Origin: Bog-473 sp963764305
GTDB lineage: Bacteria; Actinomycetota; Acidimicrobiia; Acidimicrobiales; RAAP-2
Length of the DNA: 64,000 nucleotides
Assembly (NCBI GenBank): GCA_963764305.1
Contig: CAVXSD010000009.1
Coordinates: 1 to 64,000 of the forward strand
Direction: 5' to 3'
The notes under the pieces are model-generated. The model was not told the DNA's origin, ran no database searches, and saw only the letters and a program-made list of their open reading frames with translations. The position numbers and the translations under genes are program-made. How positions within the stretch are numbered: position 1 is the first letter of the stretch; each line of letters opens with the position of its first letter. Shown here piece after piece: positions 9,137-18,225 of this stretch.

Positions 9137-10426
9137 ATGAAGCGACGACAGTTCGGATCGGTGCGGAGGCTCCCCTCGGGCCGGTGGCAGGCCAGCTACT
9201 GGCACGTTGGTCGTCGGCACGTCGCCGAAGTGACGCTCCTCACCAAGGCCGATGCCAACGCGTACCTGGCGCACGTGGAGACGCAGATCCGGCGGGGCAG
9301 CTGGATCGACCCCTGGGGCGCCCAGATCGGCTTCGCCGACTGGGCCGAGGAGTGGAAGGCGACCATCGTCGACCTGCGACCATCGACGAAGGCCCGTGAC
9401 CTCGGGTACCTCCGGCGCTACGTCCTACCCCGCTTCGGTTCGCTCGAGCTCGGTGAGATCGACCACATGATGGTGCGGTCCTGGGTGTCCGAGCTCAGTG
9501 GATCGGGACTCGCACCCTCGACGACGACCAAGGCGGCGCAGCTGCTCAGCAAGATCATGCGGGCCGCCGTACAGGCCGGCTATCTGCCGAAGTCGCCGTG
9601 CGACGGCGTGCGGCTGCCCCGGATAGAGCGGGTGGAGATGCGCTTCCTCGAGCCCGGCGAAGTCATGGCCCTGGCCGACGCCATGGACCCGCGCTACCGG
9701 GCGACCGTGCTGCTCGCCGCTTACGGCGGACTGCGGGCGGGCGAGCTGTTCGGGCTGCGGGCCAAGCGGGTGGACCCGCTGCGACGGACCGTCACCATCG
9801 CCGAGACGGTGGTCGACGTGGGCGGCCACCCCTACTTCGGGCCACCCAAGACCCGGGCCGGCCGGCGTAGCGTCCCGCTCCCCCGCGTCGCCGCCGACCC
9901 GCTGGCCGACCACCTACGCACGTACGACCGCCAGCCTGACGACCTCGTCTTCACGGCACCAGAAGGTGGACCGGTGCAGCTCAACGTGTGGCGGCAACGC
10001 TTCTGGGCGCCGGCGGTGCGCGACGCCGGCCTGGCGCACCTGCGTCCGCACGACCTGCGACACACGGCGGTGGCGCTGTGGATGGCTGCAGGCGCCAACC
10101 CCAAGGAGGTGGCGGCACGGGCCGGCCACACGTCGGTGAGCTTCACACTCGACCGCTACGGGCACCTGTTGCCGGGCTCCGAGCAACGCCTGAACGACGC
10201 GCTCGACGCGCTGGCGGAGGGCGCGCAACCGACGGCTGAGGTCATGCACGACACCGACGACGCGTCGCATGCGCGAGAAAAAGCGGTTTCGTTCGCGCAC
10301 GTAGCGCGCACGCCGGCCGACGATGAAGAGATCGTCAGCGACGGGCAACGCGCTGACCAGGGAGAACAGAGTGGGCGCTGCGGGACTCGAACCCACGACC
10401 TCAGCCGTGTGAAGGCTGCGCTCTAA
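9137..10426 (+). CDS. int: Tyrosine recombinase (integrase) at tRNA-Val
   Basis: A 429-residue phage-type integrase: an N-terminal AP2-like arm-binding part (residues about 1-60), a SAM-like core-binding domain, and a catalytic domain with R200 (GLRAGEL), H305-x-x-R308 (HDLRHT), H331 (AGHTS) and nucleophile Y341 (DRYGH). The last 18 or so residues (ending GTRTHDLSRVKAAL) are simply the antisense translation of the tRNA-Val 3' half, which shows that the attachment site lies inside the reading frame. It follows the rep gene by 7 bases, leaving no room for a separate xis. Confidence 0.9.
   Translation: MKRRQFGSVRRLPSGRWQASYWHVGRRHVAEVTLLTKADANAYLAHVETQIRRGSWIDPWGAQIGFADWAEEWKATIVDLRPSTKARDLGYLRRYVLPRFGSLELGEIDHMMVRSWVSELSGSGLAPSTTTKAAQLLSKIMRAAVQAGYLPKSPCDGVRLPRIERVEMRFLEPGEVMALADAMDPRYRATVLLAAYGGLRAGELFGLRAKRVDPLRRTVTIAETVVDVGGHPYFGPPKTRAGRRSVPLPRVAADPLADHLRTYDRQPDDLVFTAPEGGPVQLNVWRQRFWAPAVRDAGLAHLRPHDLRHTAVALWMAAGANPKEVAARAGHTSVSFTLDRYGHLLPGSEQRLNDALDALAEGAQPTAEVMHDTDDASHAREKAVSFAHVARTPADDEEIVSDGQRADQGEQSGRCGTRTHDLSRVKAAL
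10372..10426. other. Probable attachment-site region (attR/attB) within tRNA-Val
   Basis: The integrase frame runs through the 3' end of tRNA-Val, the classic arrangement for elements that regenerate the tRNA 3' end on insertion. The exact core cannot be fixed because the partner repeat was not found within the window; it should lie to the left, since the element extends leftwards from the tRNA 3' end. Confidence 0.5.
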
Positions 10427-10445
10427 CCAGCTGAGCTAAGCGCCC
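10372..10445 (-). tRNA. tRNA-Val (anticodon CAC)
   Basis: The reverse strand folds as a complete cloverleaf: acceptor GGGCGCT/AGCGCCC, D-stem GCTC/GAGC, anticodon stem CAGCC/GGCTG with loop TTCACAC (anticodon CAC), a 5-base variable loop, T-stem GTGGG/CCCGC with loop TTCGAGT, and discriminator A. CCA is not encoded. Its 3' half overlaps the integrase end and is the likely attachment site of the element. Confidence 0.95.
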
Positions 10446-10647
10446 TGGCGGATTGCCGAACCACAACCGTAGCCTGCGTGAACCCAGCCACCCGCGGGGA
10501 CGGGGGTGATTTTTGGGCGCTCCATCGGCCCGGTACCCTGACATCGACATGTCGCCCATCGCCGGAAACGGCTACAGCAAGCTACAGACCTGGAGCGCCC
10601 GCATCAGGGGTGCCTTCACCGGGCCGGCGACTGCGAGGGGATCCGAG

Positions 10648-11232
10648 GTGAAAACGGATCCCGGCGAAATCATCCCGCCCGAGGAGCGCAAGGCGGTGAT
10701 GTCCACCCTGAACCCGTTGGAGGCCAAATGGTCCCTCGCGGGGCTGGTGGTGGCCACCGTTGCCGGCATCGCCATCCCTGCGTATTTCATCGCGGACAAC
10801 AAAGTCACCAAAGCGGGGAAGAACACCATCGCCGTCGCTCCCGACGCCAAATTGCTCGGAGGCCTCATCCTGGTGCTCTGCGCCATCGGGTTCGTATCTC
10901 TGTGGAAAGGAAAACGCACCCTCCTTACATTCGCCTTCTTCCTGATCGGCTTCGCTTTCACGATCTTCCTCGGACCGATCGGATTCGCCTTCATCCTCCT
11001 CGGCGGTTGGCTCATGCTGCGGGCGTGGCGCATCAACAAATACGGCACCACGAACACCAAGACGATCGCCAGGGAGGCCGCGGCTCGCCCGCGGGGACGG
11101 GATCGGAAGGCCACCACACGGTCGACATCCAAGGCGACCTCGAGCCCGGACGTCCGGAAGCCGCCGAGCGCCAGCAAGCGCTACACGCCGAAGGCGCCGC
11201 CTCGGAAGAAGATCCCGAAGGCGACCGAGTAA
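10648..11232 (+). CDS. Hypothetical membrane protein with basic tail
   Basis: A protein of about 194 residues from GTG 10648 (GAGGGG 7 bases upstream); ATG 10549 in the same frame is an alternative. Three or four hydrophobic helices (about residues 25-120) are followed by a strongly basic, Ser/Thr/Pro/Lys-rich tail of about 70 residues that could bind nucleic acid or anionic lipid. I do not recognise a family. It is the first gene beyond tRNA-Val on the chromosomal side. Confidence 0.6.
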   Translation: MKTDPGEIIPPEERKAVMSTLNPLEAKWSLAGLVVATVAGIAIPAYFIADNKVTKAGKNTIAVAPDAKLLGGLILVLCAIGFVSLWKGKRTLLTFAFFLIGFAFTIFLGPIGFAFILLGGWLMLRAWRINKYGTTNTKTIAREAAARPRGRDRKATTRSTSKATSSPDVRKPPSASKRYTPKAPPRKKIPKATE

Positions 11233-11265
11233 ACGGTCAGCGACGTCGGGCGGAGCCGAGTGACG

Positions 11266-11868
11266 TCAGCTGGGGGGCTCGATCAGGAGCGCCGACCGCA
11301 GCAACCGGAGTGCGTCGGTCCGGCGACGCACCAGCGAGCGAGCCGAGGGCTCCTCCCCCAACGCCCGCAGCACCTCGACTTCCGTGACCATGCCGATGAC
11401 CGTGGAGTAGATGGCCAACAACAACAGCCGGGGATCGTGGCGACGCATCGCGCCGGCGTCCATCTCCGCCTCCAAGAACGACGAGGCCCGCTGCATTAGA
11501 GGTTCGAGGGCGATGGTCATCTGGGTCGCCGCCGGAGGGCCGAGCCGCCCGACCTCGCGGAGGAACCCGAGCAGGTCCGGCTGGCGTGCAGCCAAGCGGA
11601 ACACCGAGCGCACGACGGCTTCGATCCGCTCCCAACCCTTTCCAGCTCCCCGGAGTGCCGACTCCAACGCCGACGAAAGATCATCCGCACTGCGGGCGAT
11701 CACTGCCTCCAGCAGAGCATCCTTTGACGGGAACCAGTAGAGGATCGACTGCTTCGTCAGGTCGAGCCCCTTCCCGACGGCATCGAGGGACGTTGCCTCG
11801 TACCCCCTGCTGGCGAACGAGGCGAGGGCGGCGTCCAGGATGCGGTCCTTGGTCGACGAGCTGGGCAC
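11266..11868 (-). CDS. TetR/AcrR-family transcriptional regulator
   Basis: A 200-residue protein with an N-terminal helix-turn-helix (ILDAALASFASRGYEATSLD, then LTKQSILYWFPSKDALLEAV) typical of TetR, and a divergent helical ligand domain. GTG start. It is divergent from the acyl-CoA reductase operon with only 46 bases between them, which contain repeated TGGTAGACA words. By the usual TetR arrangement it probably represses that operon and itself; an acyl-CoA or long-chain lipid ligand is a guess from context. Confidence 0.85.
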   Translation of the reverse strand: MPSSSTKDRILDAALASFASRGYEATSLDAVGKGLDLTKQSILYWFPSKDALLEAVIARSADDLSSALESALRGAGKGWERIEAVVRSVFRLAARQPDLLGFLREVGRLGPPAATQMTIALEPLMQRASSFLEAEMDAGAMRRHDPRLLLLAIYSTVIGMVTEVEVLRALGEEPSARSLVRRRTDALRLLRSALLIEPPS

Positions 11869-11914
11869 TTACCAAATGGTAGACAGAATCGGCGAGCGGT
11901 GGTAGACATTTCTG
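11869..11914. promoter_or_regulatory. Divergent control region with candidate TetR operator
   Basis: Within 46 bases there is a short palindrome ACCA-AA-TGGT (11871-11880) and a direct repeat TGGTAGACA at 11877-11885 and 11900-11908, offset by 23 bases (about two helical turns). Placement between a TetR gene and its divergent operon makes these candidate operator elements. Confidence 0.45.
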
Positions 11915-14262
11915 ATGCCCATTGAGCGGGTTCTCCGTGGGAAACGCTTCTTCATCACCGGCGCCACTGGGTTTCTCGGCACCGCCCTGGTCGAGCGCAT
12001 CCTCCGCTGCGTCCCCGATGCCGAGGTGACGGTGCTCGTGCGGCCCGGGCGCCGAACCAACGCCGCCGCCCGAGTCGCCCGCGAGGTGATCAAGAACGAC
12101 TGCTTCGACCGCCTGCGCTCGGAGCTTGGAGACGACTTCGAGGGGGAAGTGGCGCGCCGGGTCCACGCCGTCGCCGGCGATGTGAGCCGCGACGGCCTCG
12201 GGCTCGACGAAGAGGGGCGCCGCGCGTTGACCGCGGCCGACGTGGTCATCCACTCGGCGGCCACCGTCTCCTTCGACGCTCCGCTGACTCAGGCCGTCGA
12301 GATCAACCTTCTCGGCCCGTCCCGGGTGGCCGCCGCCATCGCAGAAACCGGATCGGCTGCACATCTCGTCTCGGTCTCGACCGCGTACGTCGCCAGCACC
12401 CACCAAGGTGAAGCCAAGGAGGAGCTGCTCAGCGAGAACCGCTTCACACTCGATGTCCCGTGGGAAGCCGAGGTGACCTCGGCCCGACGCCTGCGCGACG
12501 ACCTGGAGGCCGAGTCGCGCAAACCCGACAGGCTGCGCGCGCTTCACCAAGCAGGCACGCGGCGGACATCGGCGCCGCCGGCGATCACCTGATCGCCTCG
12601 AAGGCCGAGAAGCTTCGCGATGAATGGGTGAACAGCGAGCTGGTGACGGCCGGCACGGCACGCGCGCTCTCGCTGGGGTGGCCTGACGCCTATCCGTTCA
12701 CGAAGGCGCTCGGCGAGCGGGCCCTCGTCGAGCAGTGGGAAGGCCAGGTGCCAATCACGCTTGTACGGCCTTCGATCATTGAGTCCGCGCTGGCGGAACC
12801 CCGGCCCGGTTGGATCCGGGGCTTCCGGATGGCAGAGCCCATCATCGTGTCCTACGCCCGTGGCTTGCTCCGCGAATTCCCCGGCGTGCCCGAGGGCATC
12901 GTGGACGTGATCCCCGTCGACCTCGTGGTGGCCGCCATCCTGGCCGTGGTGGCGCGAGGCCCGGAGAAGGGGCGGCCGAAGGTGTACCACGTCGCTTCGG
13001 GGGTGCGGAACCCGTTGCGCTACGGGCATCTCGTCGAGCTGTCGGAAGACTTCTTCAGCCGCAATCCCCTCTACGACGAACGGGGCCAGCCCATCAACGT
13101 GCCCGAGTGGTCCTTCCCGGGCCGGGGGCGGGTCCAACGGCAGCTCAAGCGCGCCGATGCCGCCATGACGTTCGTGGAAAAGGTGATCACTGCCTTGCCG
13201 ATCCGAGGCAAGCAGGCGCAGCTGGCCGCCCGCATGGAGGACAGGCACGCGTTGGCAAAACGAGCCCTCGGCTACGTCGAACTGTACGGCGCCTACACAG
13301 AGACCGATGCGCGCTACCGGGTGGACAACCTGATGGAACTGTGGGCGGCTGGCGACGACGACGACCACGGGCGCTTCGAGTTCGACCCAGGCGCCATCGA
13401 TTGGGACCATTACGTCCACGAGATCCACCTGCCTTCGGTACTCGAGCACACCCGGGTGCGCACGAAGCCCGGCCGATCGGTGGTGGACAAGCGGCCGGAC
13501 CGGCAGCGCCGGGCCATCCTGGCGCCGGAACGGCACCTCGCCGTGTTCGACCTCGAGCACACGCTGATGTCGTCCAACGTCGTCGACACCTACGCCTGGC
13601 TCGCCAGCCGCCACCTGTCGCCGTCAAGACGGGCGCGCTTCGTCGCGGATCTCCTCCGGCAGGCCCCTTCGCTGCTGGCGTTGGACCGACGCGACCGCGG
13701 CGACTTCCTGCGCTCCTTCTACCGGCGCTTCGAGGACGCGCCACTCGATCGGTTGCGGGAGGACTCGTGGGAGCTCTTCCACCGCCAGCTGATCACCCGG
13801 TCCTTCCCCGAGGGGTTCGCCCGGGTGCGGGCGCACCGAGCCGCCGGCCACCGGACGCTGCTCATCACGGGAGCGCTCGACTTCATCATCGAGCCGATAC
13901 GGCCGCTCTTCGACGACATCGTGTGCGCGGTCATGGAGTCGCGTGACGGCCGGCTGACGGGCCACCTGACGACACTGCCGCCCATCGGCGAAGCGCGGGC
14001 CCTGGTGCTGGCCGACTACGCAGACCTGCACGGCCTCTCGCTCGAGGAGTCCGTGGCTTACGCCGACTCGGCCAGTGACCTGGCCATGCTGGAAGCCGTC
14101 GGCTTCCCGGTGGCGGTGAACCCCGAGTCCCGGCTCTCGGCCATCGCCCGGCGCCGGGGCTGGCACGTGGAGCACTGGGCCAAGGCGGAGGGCGGCTCGC
14201 ACCGCCCGGTCCCGCTGGGACCCTTCGACGTCAAGCAGCCCAAGGCGGTCATGGGCCGGTGA
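11915..14262 (+). CDS. Fatty acyl-CoA reductase-HAD phosphatase fusion, frameshifted
   Basis: The N-terminal part is an extended SDR of the male-sterility/fatty acyl-CoA reductase type: GATGFLG (residues 16-22) binds NAD(P)H and DAYPFTKALGE carries the YxxxK active site, followed by RPSIIESAL. The C-terminal part is a HAD-IB hydrolase (VFDLEHTL, TGALDFI, YADSASDLAML). It would reduce acyl-CoA to aldehyde or alcohol. The frame opening at 11915 ends at 12592, while the family sequence resumes in another frame. Removing one base near 12542 and one near 12561 restores a continuous protein of about 781 residues. The HAD motif I reads DxE rather than DxD. It heads the operon and overlaps the next gene by 4 bases. 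Confidence 0.8.
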
Positions 14263-15515
14263 GCACGCTGCTGTTCGAGCGGTCGCTGCCCCGGTTCGCG
14301 GCGGCGCGCGTCGTGTCGTCCTTCGGCTCGGGACGGGGCGCCGGGGTGGGACCGCTGCGCCTGGTCGAGCGCGATGCTCCCGTGGCGCCGGCGGCCGGTT
14401 GGGTGCACGTCGATCCCATCCTGTCGGGAATCTGCGGGTCCGACCTGGCCACGCTGGACGGGCGCAGCTCGCGCTACTTCGAGGACATCGTCTCCTTTCC
14501 CTTCGTGCCCGGCCACGAGGTCGTCGGAACGCTGACCGAAGATGCCACCGGCGCCGAGGGCGCCGTGCTGTCCGCCGGCAGCAGGGTGGTGCTGCAGCCG
14601 GTGCTCGGGTGCGAGGCCCGGGGCATCGAACCTCCCTGCCCTGCCTGCCAGGCCGGGCAGGTGGGGAATTGTGGGTATGTCGCCTTCGGGCACATCCGCC
14701 CCGGTCTGCAGACGGGCTTCTGCGCCGACACCGGGGGCGGCTGGTCGAGCTCGGGGCTCGTCGCGCACTCCAGCCAGCTCTACGCGGTGCCCGACGGGCT
14801 GAGCGATGCGGACGCCGTCACGGTCGAGCCGGTGGCCTGCGCGGTGCACGCCGCGCTCGGGGCTCCAATCGCCGACGGTGACGTGGTGGCGATCGTCGGG
14901 GCGGGCACAGTGGGCTTGCTCGTGACCGCCGCCCTGAGCCACCTCGCCGCAGTGGGGCGCTCCCCGACGCCGTCAGCCGTGCTCGTCGGGGCGCGCTACG
15001 CCAATCAGCGGAGCCTGGCCCGCCAGCTGGGCTGCACGGAGGCACTCCCCCCCGATCAACTGGCGCGCGCGGTGCGGCGCCATTCTCGTTCGCTGTCCTA
15101 CGGCGGCATATCTGGGGTGACCGCGACACTCTCGGGCGGCGCCGACGTGGTGGTCGATTGCGTCGGGAGCCCCGATTCGATTGCGCAGTCACTGGCCATG
15201 GTGCGTCCGAAGGGCACCGTGGCTTTGGTCGGCATGCCAGGCAAGGTGACCGTGGACCTGGCGCCGCTGTGGCACCGGGAGGTCCGGTTGGCCGGGGCGT
15301 ACGCCTACGGGACCGAGGGCCATCCCGGCGTCGGCGACGCTGTTTCGACCTTCTCGCTGGCCTTCGACGTGGCCGCGGCGCAGCAGACCGGGCGGCTGGT
15401 CTCGGCCACCTACCCCCTGGCCCGCTTCGAGGACGCGGTCGCCCACGCCGGCGCCGCCGGCCGCCGCGGGGCGGTCAAGATCGCATTCGACGTACGGAAA
15501 GGACCGATCCGATGA
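14259..15515 (+). CDS. Zinc-binding alcohol dehydrogenase (MDR family)
   Basis: A 418-residue medium-chain dehydrogenase. GICGSDLATL and GHEVVG give the catalytic Cys and His regions, a cysteine-bearing structural-zinc-like segment (PCPACQAGQVGNC) follows, and AIVGAGTVGLLV is the NAD(P) Rossmann loop. The GTG start overlaps the upstream TGA by 4 bases. In context it could interconvert the aldehyde and alcohol made from acyl-CoA by the upstream reductase. Cofactor and substrate are not visible. Confidence 0.85.
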   Translation: MSTLLFERSLPRFAAARVVSSFGSGRGAGVGPLRLVERDAPVAPAAGWVHVDPILSGICGSDLATLDGRSSRYFEDIVSFPFVPGHEVVGTLTEDATGAEGAVLSAGSRVVLQPVLGCEARGIEPPCPACQAGQVGNCGYVAFGHIRPGLQTGFCADTGGGWSSSGLVAHSSQLYAVPDGLSDADAVTVEPVACAVHAALGAPIADGDVVAIVGAGTVGLLVTAALSHLAAVGRSPTPSAVLVGARYANQRSLARQLGCTEALPPDQLARAVRRHSRSLSYGGISGVTATLSGGADVVVDCVGSPDSIAQSLAMVRPKGTVALVGMPGKVTVDLAPLWHREVRLAGAYAYGTEGHPGVGDAVSTFSLAFDVAAAQQTGRLVSATYPLARFEDAVAHAGAAGRRGAVKIAFDVRKGPIR

Positions 15516-17101
15516 GTCGCCGCCCAGGCTTCGTCCTCGAGGTGGACAACTCGACGCCACCGACACTCTTCTGGAGCGGCGAGGGCTTCACCCTCGAGAC
15601 GCTGCCCGAGGGCAGCCGCGTCATCTACGCCCCCGAGCCCATGAATGCCATCGAGGACCCCTACCGCGCCATCCGCAACGCCCTGCTCCACCCCGTGGGC
15701 GACCGCGACCCGTTGCCCGCGCTCCTGCGGCCGGGCATGAAGCTGACCGTCTGCTTCGACGACGTCTCGCTCCCGCTGCCGCCGATGGAGGCACCCGACA
15801 TCCGCCAGATGGTGATCGAGACCGTGCTCGACATGGCGGCGGAGGCCGGCGTCGACGACGTGGAGCTGATGGCCGCACTGGCCCTGCACCGCCGCATGAC
15901 CGAGGAGGAGCTGCGCCACGCCCTGGGCGACCGGGTGTACGACGCCTTCGCCCCCCACGGCCTCCTGACCCAGCACGACGCCGAGGACCCGGACAACCTC
16001 CTCTTCATCGGCGAGACCGACCAGGGCGAGGAGGTGGAGATCAACAAGCGGGCGGCCACCTCGGACCTGCTCGTCTACGTCAACATCAACCTGGTCGCCA
16101 TGGACGGGGGACACAAGAGCGTGGCCACGGGCTTGGCCAGCTATCGCAGCCTGCGCCACCACCACAACCCGCAGACGATGCGCCACTCGACGTCTTTCAT
16201 GGACCAACCGTCCTCCGAATTGCACTCCTCGAACTGGCGCATGGGCCGACTCATCGCCGAATCGGGGGTGAAGATCTTCCAGATCGAGACGACGCTCAAC
16301 AACGACACCTTCCCGTCGAATTTCCTGTTCCTGCAGAAGCGGGAGTGGGAGTGGTCGCTGCGCGATCGTGCGACCTACGCCGCCACGTCGAAGACCTTGT
16401 CGAAGGTGCCGCCGCATCTCGCCCGCCAGGTCTTTCACTCCATCCGATCCCCCCACGCCCTGACCTCGGTGCAGGCGGGCGAGGTGGAGGCCGTCCATGC
16501 GATCACGACGGCCAACGTCTGGGCCCAACAGGGTGTCGACGTCGAGGGCCAGACCGACATCGTCACCATGGGATTGCCCTACATCTGCCCCTACAACGTG
16601 AACTCCATCATGAACCCCATCCTCGTGGCCTGCCTGGGGCTCGGCTACTTCTTCAACATGTACCGGGGCAGACCCCTCGTGCGCGAGGGCGGCGTCCTGA
16701 TCATGAAGCACCCGACCAGGCCCGAGTTCCACCCCGGCCACCACCCGAGCTACATCGACTTCTACGAGCAGGTGCTGACCCAGACGGTGGATCCCATGCA
16801 GATGCACAAGGAGTTCGAGGAGTCCTTCGCCACCGATCCCTGGTACGTGCACCTCTACCGGACGGGACACGCCTACCACGGCGTGCACCCCTTCTACATG
16901 TGGTACTGGTGCGCACACGCCCTGGCGCACCTGGGGCGGGTCATCGTCGTCGGCGGGGACACCAAGGCCGTTCGGCGACTCGGCTTCTCGCCGGCCAGCT
17001 CGCTCGACGACGCGCTCGAGATCGCCTCCGACGTCGTCGGCCCCTCCCCCACCCTGACGCACATGCACAACCCACCCATCTTCATGTCGGACGTGCACTG
17101 A
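15512..17101 (+). CDS. LarA-like (lactate racemase domain) protein
   Basis: A 529-residue protein with the DUF2088/LarA N-terminal domain. ALALHRRMTEEELRHALG matches the LarA block with a catalytic-type His, and DGGHKSVATGL resembles the cofactor-Lys region. The block expected as D-x-T-R-P in LarA reads DDVSLPLPP, so the usual Arg is absent. No larB/larC/larE homologue for the pincer nickel cofactor is nearby. It is therefore probably not a lactate racemase; a 2-hydroxyacid-type epimerase or non-nickel paralogue is possible. The ATG overlaps the previous stop (ATGA) and the next gene starts on its last base, so it is an operon member. Confidence 0.75.
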   Translation: MSRRPGFVLEVDNSTPPTLFWSGEGFTLETLPEGSRVIYAPEPMNAIEDPYRAIRNALLHPVGDRDPLPALLRPGMKLTVCFDDVSLPLPPMEAPDIRQMVIETVLDMAAEAGVDDVELMAALALHRRMTEEELRHALGDRVYDAFAPHGLLTQHDAEDPDNLLFIGETDQGEEVEINKRAATSDLLVYVNINLVAMDGGHKSVATGLASYRSLRHHHNPQTMRHSTSFMDQPSSELHSSNWRMGRLIAESGVKIFQIETTLNNDTFPSNFLFLQKREWEWSLRDRATYAATSKTLSKVPPHLARQVFHSIRSPHALTSVQAGEVEAVHAITTANVWAQQGVDVEGQTDIVTMGLPYICPYNVNSIMNPILVACLGLGYFFNMYRGRPLVREGGVLIMKHPTRPEFHPGHHPSYIDFYEQVLTQTVDPMQMHKEFEESFATDPWYVHLYRTGHAYHGVHPFYMWYWCAHALAHLGRVIVVGGDTKAVRRLGFSPASSLDDALEIASDVVGPSPTLTHMHNPPIFMSDVH

Positions 17102-18071
17102 TGCCGGGCTCCGGGCTCGTCGGCCGGGTGCGCTCGGCGCGCTTCCCCCTCGCCGCCCCTTCGTGGCCGACATCGGTCGAGCGGCCCGATCCCGAGCGCA
17201 AGGTCGGGCTCGACTACGACCACGAATGGTCGCGCCGCTACCCCGTCCGGCTCGCCCGCGCCATGGTCATGGACAACGTCACCCGGCCGACCGCCCGACT
17301 ACTGGCGCCTGCGACTGTGCGGGGTCTCGAGCACCTCCAACACACCGAGGGGCCGGTGATCTTCGCGGCCAACCATGCCAGCCACATCGACACGCCGTTG
17401 TTGCTCACGACACTGCCGGTCGACTTCCGCCACCGGACGATCGTCGCGGCGGCCTCGGACTACTTCTTCGATCGCACCTGGAAGTCGGTCCTGTGGTCGT
17501 TCGCGTTGGCCGCGATCCCGATCGAGCGCAGCAAGGTGAACCGCAAGTCGGCCGACACCGCAGCCGAACTGCTCGAGGACGGCTGGAGCCTGGTGATCTT
17601 CCCCGAGGGCGGCCGCTCACCGGACGGCTGGACGCAGCCGTTCCGAGGTGGCGCCGCCTACCTGGCCCGACGGACGGGCCGACCCGTGGTGCCGGTGTAT
17701 CTCCACGGGACGCGGCACGTGCTGCCGAAGACGGCGAACCCCGGGGCGCGCGCCCCGGCGGGTCCGGCACCGAGGGCCGTCGGGGCGGCCGCCTGCGCCG
17801 CTCCCCCATCGCCGTACTCTTCGGAGCGCCGATGGCGCCGGACGAGGGTGAGAACGCCCATCGCTTCTCGAACCGGGTCGAGGCGGCGGTCGCCACACTG
17901 GCACGGGAGGTGCACTCCGACTGGTGGCAGGCCAGGCGCGCCGTCAGCGCCGTGGCGCCGCTCGAGGGCGCGGAGAACGCGCACCGCGGGCCGGTGGGAT
18001 CCCCTTGGCGTCGGGCCTGGGCTCTCGACGAGCCACCCACGCGGGGGCGGGACGCCGAGTGGCCCGGCTGA
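17101..18071 (+). CDS. PlsC-type lysophospholipid acyltransferase, frameshifted
   Basis: The N-terminal 220 or so residues hold the acyltransferase motifs NHASHIDTPLL (HxxxxD), FPEGGRSPDG and RPVVPV. After LPKTAN the reading frame becomes a low-complexity run, whereas the next frame (one base earlier) continues as GRLRRSPIAVLFG and an ordinary helical tail ending at 18071. A single missing base between about 17740 and 17800 explains this. It is the last gene of the operon, starting on the A of the previous TGA. It would acylate a glycerolipid or alcohol acceptor; the acceptor is unknown. Confidence 0.75.
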
Positions 18072-18095
18072 CCGGCTGACCGGCTGACCGGCTGC
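18066..18095. repeat. 8-bp tandem repeat over a gene end
   Basis: CGGCTGAC is repeated three times plus a partial copy. The first unit supplies the TGA of the acyltransferase. Similar stop-bearing arrays occur at 46687-46711 and 62959-63065. Confidence 0.8.
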
Positions 18096-18225
18096 CGTTT
18101 CGTCCGGCAGGTGCGGCATTAGAGACGGACGCCAGTGACCGGTGCCCATCTCCCAGCCGCCCGCACCCGACAGGTTGGATCGTGTGCGTCGGGTTCGCGC
18201 CTCGCGCCGCGGGTGTGTGACGAGA

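Noticed and set aside
10372..10426. Integrase C-terminal peptide GTRTHDLSRVKAAL as a protein domain
   Set aside because: It is the antisense translation of tRNA-Val and carries no protein-level signal.
15410..17173. Long reverse-strand open frame opposite the LarA-like gene
   Set aside because: It is a shadow created by GC-rich third positions; the translation is Val/Gly/His/Arg-rich with no family motif, while the plus strand has clear domains and operon overlaps.
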